6,781 bases of DNA, taken from assembly GCA_029946045.1 (NCBI GenBank), contig JAQSDS010000072.1:1-6781 (forward strand). Direction: 5' to 3'. The notes beneath the pieces were generated by a model that worked only from the letters and a program-made list of their open reading frames with translations, was not told where the DNA came from and searched no databases. The DNA is from Rhodoferax sp. Lineage in GTDB: Bacteria > Pseudomonadota > Gammaproteobacteria > Burkholderiales > Burkholderiaceae_C. The position numbers and the translations under genes were made by a program. Each line of letters begins with the position of its first letter. The stretch's first letter is position 1. Shown here one piece after another: positions 1 through 6,419 of the stretch.

Positions 1-3000
1 GCATGGCGGAAAAAAAGTCGACTGCTTCGTCCACTTCCATCTGCAGCACGTCGCCAATGTTTCTCCCGCGCCAGGTCACCGCCTGCGTTTCGGGGTTGAA
101 GCGCGCGCCCTTGCAGGTTTCGCACAGCACCTTCACATCGGGCAGGAAACTCATGGCGATGGTGCGGATGCCCTGCCCTTCACAGCCAGGGCAACGGCCC
201 TCGCCAGTGTTGAAACTAAAACGGTTAGCGGCATAGCCACGTGCCTTGGCTTCCAGGGTGTCGGCAAAGAGCTTGCGGATGGTGTCCCAGAAACCGATGT
301 AAGTAGCAGGGCAAGAGCGCGGCGTTTTGCCGATGGGGGTTTGGTCCACTTCCAGCACGCGGTCCACCGCTTCAAAGCCGGTGACATCTTCGCAGCCCAC
401 CCAGGCCACGGTCTCGCCCGCGGCCATGGCGTCGCGGCCGGCCTTGGTACTGCGCTTTTGCACGGCCGTGTGGACATTGGCCAGCAACACGTCACGCGCC
501 AGCGTGGACTTGCCCGAGCCACTCACACCCGTGACGGCAACCAGCCGGCTCAAGGGAATATGGGCTGTCACGCTGTGCAGGTTGTGCAGCTTGGCGCCGG
601 TGACGGTGATCCAGTGCTGCGCCTGGTGGTCCATGAAATTGGGGTCTGAACCCAAATTCACTGCGCGTCGCGGCTGCAACGGGTGTTTCATCGCGTGCAG
701 CAAATAACGACCGGTCTGGGAATCGGCTGCGCCCTGAATGTCCGCCACCACGCCTTCAGCTACCAACCGGCCGCCGCGCTTGCCGGCGCTGGGGCCAATG
801 TCGATGATGTGGTCGGCATGGCGAATGGTGTCGACGTCGTGCTCCACCACCACCAGCGTGTTGCCCTGGTCGCTCAGCGTTTGCAAAGCGCCCAGCAGGA
901 TCTGGTTATCACGCGCATGCAGGCCAATGGTGGGTTCGTCCAGCACATAACACACACCCTGCAAATTGCTGCCCAGTTGCGCTGCGAGCCGGATGCGCTG
1001 GGCCTCGCCGCCGCTCAAAGTGGGCGCGCCCCGGTCCAGCGTCAGGTAGCCCAGGCCCACCTGCTCCAGAAACTCCAGCCGCCCCTTGATCTCGGGGATC
1101 AGGTCGCGGGCAATGTCACTTTCCCGCCCACTCAGGCGGCCCGGCGTTTGCATGGTTTCGACCCAGCCGCGCAGGTCGCTCACGCTCAGGCTTGCCAGTT
1201 CGGTGATGGCAACTTCCCCAAACCTGACCGCCCGTGCTGTCGCATTGAGGCGGGTCCCCTGGCAAGTGGGGCACACGGTATCGACCAGGTCTTCCACCTC
1301 GGGCTCGGCAAACGTCTGCTCGCGGCCCTTGTTGTCGTCGTCGCGCACCGAGTCGTCAAACACCTTGCGCTGCTCGCGCGTGAGTTTGACGCCGGTGCCC
1401 ACACAGTTCGGGCACCAGCCGTGTTTGCTGTTGTAACTGAACAGCCGCGGGTCCAGCTCGGCATAACTGGTACTGCACACCGGGCAGGCACGCAGGGTGG
1501 AAAACGCACTCAAATGCCCGATGCCTGCCGTGGACGTATCCGCCTGCATGGCTTCGCTCAAGCCCGCCAGATCGCTCAGCACATGCACCACGCCCTTGCC
1601 ATGCTGCAAAGCCCGCGCCAGCGCCTCACGCAACAGCGCTTCCTGTTCCGGCAACACATCCAGGCTGAACACCGGCAGCTCGATGGTGTGCTCCTTGAAG
1701 CGATCCAGGCGTGGAAAGTTGGTGGTGGGCAAAAAATTGCCATCGACCCGCAAATGGGTGAAGCCGCGCGGGCGCGCCCAATCGGCCAGCTCGGTGTAGA
1801 CGCCCTTGCGGTTCATCACCAGCGGCGCCAGCAGGCCGATGTGCTGGCCACGAAAACTCTTCAGCAACTGTGCGGCAATTTTCTCGGGCGTTTGCGGCGC
1901 CACCGGCGTGCCGTCATGGATGCAATGCTGGGTGCCGAGTTTGACGAACAAGAGCCGCAAAAAGTGCCAGACCTCGGTGGTGGTACCCACGGTCGATTTG
2001 CGCCCGCCCCGGCTCAGGCGCTGCTCAATCGCCACCGTGGGCGGAATGCCGTACACCGCATCCACCTCGGGCCGACCCGCCGGCTGCACGATGGAGCGCG
2101 CATAAGCGTTGAGCGATTCCAAGTAACGGCGCTGGCCTTCATTGAACAAAATGTCAAAGGCCAGCGTGGATTTACCCGAACCCGACACCCCAGTGACCAC
2201 GGTGAACTTGCCGCGCGGAATGTTGACGCTCAAGGACTTGAGGTTGTGTTCGCGGGCGTTGATGATCTGGATGCTGTTGTCGTGCTCTTGGCCGGCCACT
2301 GATCCGTCATTGCGAGCGGAGCGCTGGCTGTCAGCGTAAATGGGGTCAGAGCCCAATTTCCTGACGGAAATCGGTATCCGACCCCAATGACTTGTGTCCC
2401 CTGCTGCCTCAACATCCCGCACCTCATGCACCACGCCCATTTGCGCGGCGTAGTCGCGCAGCGCCAGCGCGGTGTGGGAGCTGGCGTGCAGCATCACCTC
2501 TTCGGGCGTGCCAAAGGCCACCACCTCACCCCCGGCGTCGCCTCCTTCCGGCCCCAAGTCAATCAGCCAGTCCGAGGCGCGAATGACATCCAGGTTGTGC
2601 TCGATCACCAGCAGCGAATGACCTGCATCCTGCAACTTGCGCAGCGCGCGCATGAGTTTGGCAATGTCGTCAAAATGCAGCCCGGTGGTGGGCTCGTCGA
2701 ACATGAACAGCACACCGCGCCTGGCCAGCGCCTGGCGACTGTTGCTGCTGGCTTTGGCGGCTTCGGCCAGGAAACCGGCGAGCTTCAGGCGCTGCGCTTC
2801 GCCACCGCTGAGCGTGGGCACCGGCTGGCCCAGTTTGACGTAGTCCAGGCCGACATCCATGATGGGTTGCAAGGCTCGCAACACATCGCGGTCGGCGGCG
2901 AACAGCGCAGCAGCTTCGCTGACGGTCAGGTTCAACACGTCGGCCACGTTGAGGTGGTGCGCCTGTCGCTCAATGGTAATTTCAAGAATTTCCGGCCGGT

Positions 3001-5446
3001 AGCGCTTGCCGTCGCAATCCGGGCAACGCAAGTAGACGTCGCTCAAAAACTGCATTTCCACATGCTCAAAACCCGAGCCACCGCAGGTCGGACAGCGGCC
3101 GTCGCCATTGTTGAAGCTGAATTTGGTGGCGGTGTAAGCGCGCTGTCTTGACAGCGGCGCGTTGGCAAAGATCTCGCGAATGGCATCCCAGGCACCGACG
3201 TAACTCACCGGGTTCGAGCGCGCGGTTTTGCCGATCGGCGACTGGTCCACGAACACCACGTCGCTGATCTGCTCGGCCCCCAACAAGCGCTCATAGGCAC
3301 CGGGCGTCTCGGTGGCCTTGCCAAAGTGGCGTAGCAAGGCGGGAGCCAGCGTGTCCTGGATCAGCGTCGATTTGCCGGAACCACTGACGCCGGTGACACA
3401 CACCAGGCGCTGCAGCGGAATCTCGACCGTGACGCGCTTCAGGTTGTGGTCACTGGCGCCTTCCAGCACCAGCCGCGGCGTGCTGGCGGCCACCAGCCGC
3501 TTGAAGCCCATGCCCACGGTTTTGCGCCCGCCCAGGTACGCCCCGGTGAGCGTGTCGGCATTGCGCAGGTCCTCTGTGCTGCCGTCAAACACAATCTGGC
3601 CACCGCGTTCGCCAGGGCCGGGGCCCATGTCGATCATGCGGTCGGCGGCCAGCATCACGGCTGGGTCATGCTCCACCACCACCAGCGTGTTGCCGGCATC
3701 AACCAGGCGCTGCATGGCTTTGATGATGCGGTGCATGTCGCGCGGGTGCAAGCCAATGCTGGGCTCGTCAAGCACAAACAGGGTGTTGACCAGCGACGTG
3801 CCCAAAGCGGTGGTGAGATTGATACGCTGCACCTCGCCACCACTGAGGGTGCGGCTTTGCCGGTCAAGCGTGAGGTAGCCAATGCCCACCTCGCACAGGT
3901 ATTTCAGGCGGGTGCTGATTTCCTCAAAGAGCAGCTTGAGGGTTTTTTGATCAGCTTCAGACACGCCCGGAATGCGCTGAGCGAGTTGCATGGTCGCAAA
4001 AAACAGGCGCAAGCGATCCATCGGCAACTGCATCAAGTCATGCAGGCACAAACCCGGCAAGGCTTCCAGCTGATCGCGGCGCCAAGTCACGCCCTGCGGC
4101 ATGAAGCGTTTGGCGGGTTCAAGCACGGCATCGGCATCGGCTTTGGAGCCCATGCGCCACAGCAGGCTCTCGGTCTTCAGGCGTGCGCCACCGCAATCCG
4201 GGCACGGCGTGTAGCTGCGGTACTTGGACAGCAGCACGCGGATGTGCATCTTGTAGGACTTGGTTTCCAGGTATTCAAAGAAGCGCTTGACGCCAAACCA
4301 GTGCTGGTTCCACTTGCCGTTCCAGTGGGGCGAGCCATGAATCACCCAGTGCTGGTGCTCGGGTGACAGCTTGTTCCAGGGCGTGTCGCGCGGAATGCCC
4401 TCGGCTTCGGCGTGGCGCATCAAATCGTCTTGCGCCTCTTTCCAAGCCGGGGTTTGTATCGGTTTGATAGCCCCGGCACGCAAAGTGAGCTTGTCATTGG
4501 GGATCACCAAACCATAGTCAACGCCGATGACCCGACCAAAACCGCGGCAGGTGTCACAGGCACCCACGGCCGAGTTGAAGGAAAACATCGACGCGATCGG
4601 ATCGGTGTAGCGCAGGTTGCTCTCGGGACAATGCAGGCCGGTCGAAAACCTCCAGATGACGGGCTCCGCCGCTTCCGCCGCTGTCGGCGCATCCAGCAGG
4701 TACACCGTCATGCGACCGCTGCCGTGTTTGAGCGCCACCTCAATGGCCTCCAGTACGCGGGCACGCTCGGCCGTGATGAGCCGAAAGCGGTCGGCCACCA
4801 CGTCCAGCACCTTGCGCTTTGAAATGGGTTCGGCGGCAGTTTTACCGGGCTTTTTCTTGGCAAGCACCGCGCTGGCCTCGATTTCCACCTCACGCTCGGC
4901 CTGCACCTTGGTGAAGCCGCTGACTGAAAGCCATTGCTCGATTTCAGCCGGTGTGGCGCTGGCGGGCAACTCTACCGGGAAGGTGATGGCCAGGCGCGCG
5001 TCGCTGCTGCCCACCCGCTCTAGCAACTGGGCATAAATGGTCTCAGGCGTATCGTGGCGCACCGGCTGGGCCGTGACCCGGTCAAACAAGGAACCGGCGC
5101 GGGCAAACAGCAGCTTCAGGTGGTCGTTGAGCTCGGTCATGGTGCCCACGGTAGAGCGGCTGGAGCGCACCGGGTTGGTCTGATCGATGGCGATCGCCGG
5201 GGGCACACCTTCGACCTTGTCCACCGCCGGCTTGTCCATGCGGTCCAGAAACTGGCGCGCGTAGGCGCTGAAGGTCTCCACGTAACGGCGCTGGCCTTCG
5301 GCAAACAGGGTGTCGAACACCAGGCTGGACTTGCCCGAGCCGCTCGGGCCGGTGACCACGGTCAGCTCACCGGTACGAATGTCCAGATCGAGATTTTTAA
5401 GGTTGTGCTGACGCGCACCGCGAATGCGGATGGTTCCCTGTGACAT
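1..5446 (-). CDS. Tandem-fused UvrA-like protein (double UvrA), 3' end beyond window
   Basis: This is an excinuclease ABC subunit A-like ABC ATPase, expected to bind DNA and act in or beside nucleotide excision repair in the cytoplasm. It starts at ATG 5446 (MSQGTIRIRGARQHNLKNL, the usual UvrA N-terminus), with a modest GGAAAG ribosome site just upstream, and stays open for 1815 codons to the window edge. Module 1 has Walker A GPSGSGKSS (33-41), LSGGE (534-538), DEPSIGLH (560-567), a second Walker A GVSGSGKST (686-694), LSGGE (879-883) and DEPTTGLH (917-924). Module 2 has Walker A at 1086-1094, LSGGE at 1477-1481, DEPTIGLH at 1503-1510 and a fourth Walker A at 1640-1648; its last signature lies beyond the edge. 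Zinc sites are C785/C788/C808/C811, C1321/C1324/C1345/C1348 and C1752/C1755/C1775/C1778. The first site is incomplete: C273, S276, C297, C300. By comparison with E. coli UvrA, about 140 residues are missing, giving roughly 1950 in all. Double-length UvrA proteins are, from memory, known in Burkholderiales, usually beside a normal uvrA. A plain uvrA symbol is therefore withheld. The fusion is certain from the sequence; the exact role is inferred. Confidence 0.96.
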   Translation of the reverse strand, partial: MSQGTIRIRGARQHNLKNLDLDIRTGELTVVTGPSGSGKSSLVFDTLFAEGQRRYVETFSAYARQFLDRMDKPAVDKVEGVPPAIAIDQTNPVRSSRSTVGTMTELNDHLKLLFARAGSLFDRVTAQPVRHDTPETIYAQLLERVGSSDARLAITFPVELPASATPAEIEQWLSVSGFTKVQAEREVEIEASAVLAKKKPGKTAAEPISKRKVLDVVADRFRLITAERARVLEAIEVALKHGSGRMTVYLLDAPTAAEAAEPVIWRFSTGLHCPESNLRYTDPIASMFSFNSAVGACDTCRGFGRVIGVDYGLVIPNDKLTLRAGAIKPIQTPAWKEAQDDLMRHAEAEGIPRDTPWNKLSPEHQHWVIHGSPHWNGKWNQHWFGVKRFFEYLETKSYKMHIRVLLSKYRSYTPCPDCGGARLKTESLLWRMGSKADADAVLEPAKRFMPQGVTWRRDQLEALPGLCLHDLMQLPMDRLRLFFATMQLAQRIPGVSEADQKTLKLLFEEISTRLKYLCEVGIGYLTLDRQSRTLSGGEVQRINLTTALGTSLVNTLFVLDEPSIGLHPRDMHRIIKAMQRLVDAGNTLVVVEHDPAVMLAADRMIDMGPGPGERGGQIVFDGSTEDLRNADTLTGAYLGGRKTVGMGFKRLVAASTPRLVLEGASDHNLKRVTVEIPLQRLVCVTGVSGSGKSTLIQDTLAPALLRHFGKATETPGAYERLLGAEQISDVVFVDQSPIGKTARSNPVSYVGAWDAIREIFANAPLSRQRAYTATKFSFNNGDGRCPTCGGSGFEHVEMQFLSDVYLRCPDCDGKRYRPEILEITIERQAHHLNVADVLNLTVSEAAALFAADRDVLRALQPIMDVGLDYVKLGQPVPTLSGGEAQRLKLAGFLAEAAKASSNSRQALARRGVLFMFDEPTTGLHFDDIAKLMRALRKLQDAGHSLLVIEHNLDVIRASDWLIDLGPEGGDAGGEVVAFGTPEEVMLHASSHTALALRDYAAQMGVVHEVRDVEAAGDTSHWGRIPISVRKLGSDPIYADSQRSARNDGSVAGQEHDNSIQIINAREHNLKSLSVNIPRGKFTVVTGVSGSGKSTLAFDILFNEGQRRYLESLNAYARSIVQPAGRPEVDAVYGIPPTVAIEQRLSRGGRKSTVGTTTEVWHFLRLLFVKLGTQHCIHDGTPVAPQTPEKIAAQLLKSFRGQHIGLLAPLVMNRKGVYTELADWARPRGFTHLRVDGNFLPTTNFPRLDRFKEHTIELPVFSLDVLPEQEALLREALARALQHGKGVVHVLSDLAGLSEAMQADTSTAGIGHLSAFSTLRACPVCSTSYAELDPRLFSYNSKHGWCPNCVGTGVKLTREQRKVFDDSVRDDDNKGREQTFAEPEVEDLVDTVCPTCQGTRLNATARAVRFGEVAITELASLSVSDLRGWVETMQTPGRLSGRESDIARDLIPEIKGRLEFLEQVGLGYLTLDRGAPTLSGGEAQRIRLAAQLGSNLQGVCYVLDEPTIGLHARDNQILLGALQTLSDQGNTLVVVEHDVDTIRHADHIIDIGPSAGKRGGRLVAEGVVADIQGAADSQTGRYLLHAMKHPLQPRRAVNLGSDPNFMDHQAQHWITVTGAKLHNLHSVTAHIPLSRLVAVTGVSGSGKSTLARDVLLANVHTAVQKRSTKAGRDAMAAGETVAWVGCEDVTGFEAVDRVLEVDQTPIGKTPRSCPATYIGFWDTIRKLFADTLEAKARGYAANRFSFNTGEGRCPGCEGQGIRTIAMSFLPDVKVLCETCKGARFNPETQAVTWRGRNIGDVLQMEVDEAVDFFSAM
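635..659. repeat. Second, shorter palindrome related to the linker element
   Basis: This 25-base imperfect palindrome is centred on base 647; 10 of 12 pairs match. Its bases 641-660 agree with the left arm of the linker element (2342-2361) at 16 of 20 positions, in the same orientation. On the minus strand it encodes NLGSDPNF, sharing LGSDP with the linker copy. It lies between the first nucleotide-binding domain of module 2 (ending near YLLHAMKHPLQ) and the second (starting near WITVTGAKLHNL), a junction that usually tolerates length changes in UvrA. Confidence 0.6.
840..865. repeat. 26-base exact direct repeat, copy 1 (module 2)
   Basis: These 26 bases are identical to 3669-3694. On the minus strand both copies encode GNTLVVVEHD, the conserved stretch around the H-loop of the first nucleotide-binding domain in each UvrA module. 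The identity reflects the internal duplication of the gene. It is not a mobile element. Confidence 0.7.
2305..2323. repeat. Fragment resembling the common CGTCATTGCGAGCG repeat
   Basis: The bases CGTCATTGCGAGCGGAGCG resemble the start of a dispersed repeat (CGTCATTGCGAGCG followed by AGCGAAGC) that I recall from many bacterial genomes. Only the first part is recognisable and no matching second arm follows. It is translated on the minus strand as part of RSARNDGS in the UvrA linker. With a single short fragment this could be chance. Confidence 0.35.
2339..2388. repeat. Imperfect palindromic element inside the coding region
   Basis: Two 20-base arms (2342-2361 and 2366-2385) flank the 4-base loop TGAC and pair at 16 of 20 positions, with GGGGTC opening the left arm and GACCCC closing the right. 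The outermost bases 2341/2386 and 2339/2388 also pair. On the minus strand it is read in frame as HWGRIPISVRKLGSDPI (residues 1020-1036). The GGGGTCAGA...AATTTC pattern resembles short palindromic repeats that I recall being scattered through proteobacterial genomes; membership of a named family is not proven here. Confidence 0.7.
3669..3694. repeat. 26-base exact direct repeat, copy 2 (module 1)
   Basis: This is the partner of 840-865, about 2.8 kb away in the same orientation and encoding the matching H-loop stretch of module 1. A further 18-base identity encoding EGQRRY links 2123-2140 with 5282-5299. Confidence 0.7.
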
Positions 5447-5473
5447 GAAGGCTTTCCGGTTTGTGAGGCAAAC

Positions 5474-5507
5474 ATTCTAGGGATGTCCACCCAACAAACC
5501 CTGTCAA
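5474..5507 (-). promoter_or_regulatory. Possible promoter for the double UvrA gene (weak)
   Basis: On the minus strand a perfect TTGACA (5502-5507) precedes TAGAAT (5474-5479) in the 86-base gap before the UvrA start. The 22-base spacing is well above the usual 16-18, and a 17-base spacing gives only ATCCCT as the -10. No CTGT-N8-ACAG type LexA box is visible, so SOS control is not supported by the sequence. The gene may also be read through from the operon upstream, because no strong terminator is seen in the gap. Confidence 0.25.
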
Positions 5508-5532
5508 AGGGACTTAAGCACCCGGCCCACGG

Positions 5533-6171
5533 TCAAGGCAAGCGCTGCACCCCGGGCGCAATGGCTGCTGCCGCGTCCCAAGCCCCCTCAAACCAGGCAT
5601 CACCCGCCAGATAAGCCCGCAACATGGGCAAAGCATCGAGGCCCCAGAACAATTTGCCATCCACCTCGAACGTGGGTACACCAAACACACCCTTGGCAAT
5701 GGCCTCGGCCGTATTTACCTTGAGTCGGGCCTTGACCTCGTCGCTATCAGGCCCAAGCGCTGGCTTCAAGTGCTGGCTGAGGACCTGCAGCCGAACCGGG
5801 TCAGAAGCCTCGAGACCACCCTGCCAGACATGGCGAAACAGCGTCTCGCAGACATAGCGATTCGGCTGCTCCGGCGCGCCACAGGCCAGCGCCAGCCGCA
5901 ACAAGGCGAGCGGGTTGAACGGGTGGCTGGCGGGTAGTTGCAAATGCACGCCGTGCTGATGCGCCAGCCAAAGCACCTGGCGGTAGGTCCACTCGCGCTT
6001 GCCCGCAATCTCGGCCGGCCCCAGCTGTCCATGGTGTTTCAGCAAGGCGCCGAACAGCACCGGCTTGTAGCTGACGGTCGTGCTGTGCCCCATCAGCGCC
6101 TCGGGCAGTTGCTCGAACGCGAGGTGCGCGTAGGGCGAGATGAAATCCAGGTAAAAAGTGATGTGTTTCAT
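5533..6171 (-). CDS. 2-hydroxychromene-2-carboxylate isomerase-like protein (DsbA/kappa-GST fold)
   Basis: This 212-residue protein is the usual length for the HCCA isomerase family. In naphthalene degradation (NahD) that family interconverts 2-hydroxychromene-2-carboxylate and trans-o-hydroxybenzylidenepyruvate using glutathione. The N-terminal strand FYLDFISPYAHLA carries the family SP motif, with S12 at the place of the glutathione-activating serine. KREWTYRQ (58-65) and HPFNPLALLRL (83-93) are typical helical-domain segments. GVFGVPTFEVDG (161-172) holds the cis-proline P166, followed by FWG. There is no CXXC, so it is not a disulfide oxidoreductase. The start overlaps the stop of the DUF1289 gene as ATGA, which fixes the start and suggests translational coupling. 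No aromatic-degradation genes are nearby, so the true substrate is unknown; many genomes carry such homologues as general glutathione-dependent enzymes. Confidence 0.93.
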   Translation of the reverse strand: MKHITFYLDFISPYAHLAFEQLPEALMGHSTTVSYKPVLFGALLKHHGQLGPAEIAGKREWTYRQVLWLAHQHGVHLQLPASHPFNPLALLRLALACGAPEQPNRYVCETLFRHVWQGGLEASDPVRLQVLSQHLKPALGPDSDEVKARLKVNTAEAIAKGVFGVPTFEVDGKLFWGLDALPMLRAYLAGDAWFEGAWDAAAAIAPGVQRLP

Positions 6172-6419
6172 GCTGCCAACTCGCTCAGGCGGGCGTCGAT
6201 TTTGTTCCAGACGGCGCGTTTGAACGCGTCATCGGCATTGCCCCATTGGCCGATTTCGTCGAGCGTGCGCAAACAGCCCTGGCACCAACCCGTGGCCGCA
6301 TCCATCTGGCACACCGACATGCAGGGCGACGGCACGGTTCGGGCATGGCTCTGGGCGCTGGCAAGCACGTGTCTGGCGCTGGCCGCCAGGAATTTCATGG
6401 CTTTTGGGTCAGGACTCAT
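6168..6419 (-). CDS. DUF1289 domain protein, small four-cysteine protein
   Basis: This 83-residue protein has the DUF1289 pattern SPCMSVCQMD...GWCQGCLRTLDEIGQW, with C33, C37, C46 and C49 spaced C-x3-C-x8-C-x2-C. The arrangement suggests a bound metal (zinc or iron-sulfur), but the family's function is not established. The C-terminal part (KRAVWNKIDARLSELAA) looks helical. The chosen ATG overlaps the stop of the upstream YbaK-type gene (ATGA) and has AGAAG upstream as ribosome site. A later in-frame Met at residue 8 would also leave the domain intact. Its own stop overlaps the next gene's ATG, so it sits in a tightly coupled three-gene unit. No signal peptide or membrane segment is visible. 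Confidence 0.9.
   Translation of the reverse strand: MSPDPKAMKFLAASARHVLASAQSHARTVPSPCMSVCQMDAATGWCQGCLRTLDEIGQWGNADDAFKRAVWNKIDARLSELAA

Larger units (their letters stand above)
2273..2425 (-). other. Inter-module linker of the double UvrA, built partly from repeat-like DNA
   Basis: This stretch codes for about residues 1008-1058, between the end of module 1 (RDYAAQMG, ending near residue 1004) and the start of module 2 (IQIINAREHNLK, from residue 1059). It does not resemble conserved UvrA sequence. Most of it is covered by an imperfect palindrome (2339-2388) and a short fragment resembling a widespread bacterial repeat (2305-2323). There is no stop codon in the gene frame and no start codon here that would let module 2 be made alone, so the two modules should be one polypeptide. 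The peptide is polar and probably flexible. Confidence 0.75.

Noticed and set aside
683..2302. A 539-codon open frame on the plus strand
   Set aside because: It lies wholly antisense to strongly conserved UvrA module 2 sequence, has no recognisable domain, and such frames are common opposite GC-rich genes.
2387..3151. A 254-codon open frame on the plus strand
   Set aside because: It is antisense to the conserved second nucleotide-binding domain of module 1 and shows no family features.
3446..4366. A 306-codon open frame on the plus strand
   Set aside because: It is antisense to module 1 motifs (LSGGE, Walker B, zinc region), and its His/Gln/Ala-rich composition is that of a shadow frame.
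5459..5473. Small hairpin GTTTG/CAAAC just before the UvrA ribosome site
   Set aside because: A 5-base AT-rich stem is too weak to call a terminator or regulatory structure, and no U-tract follows.
5447..5532. LexA/SOS operator in front of the UvrA gene
   Set aside because: I looked for a CTGT-N8-ACAG type site in the gap on both strands and found none.
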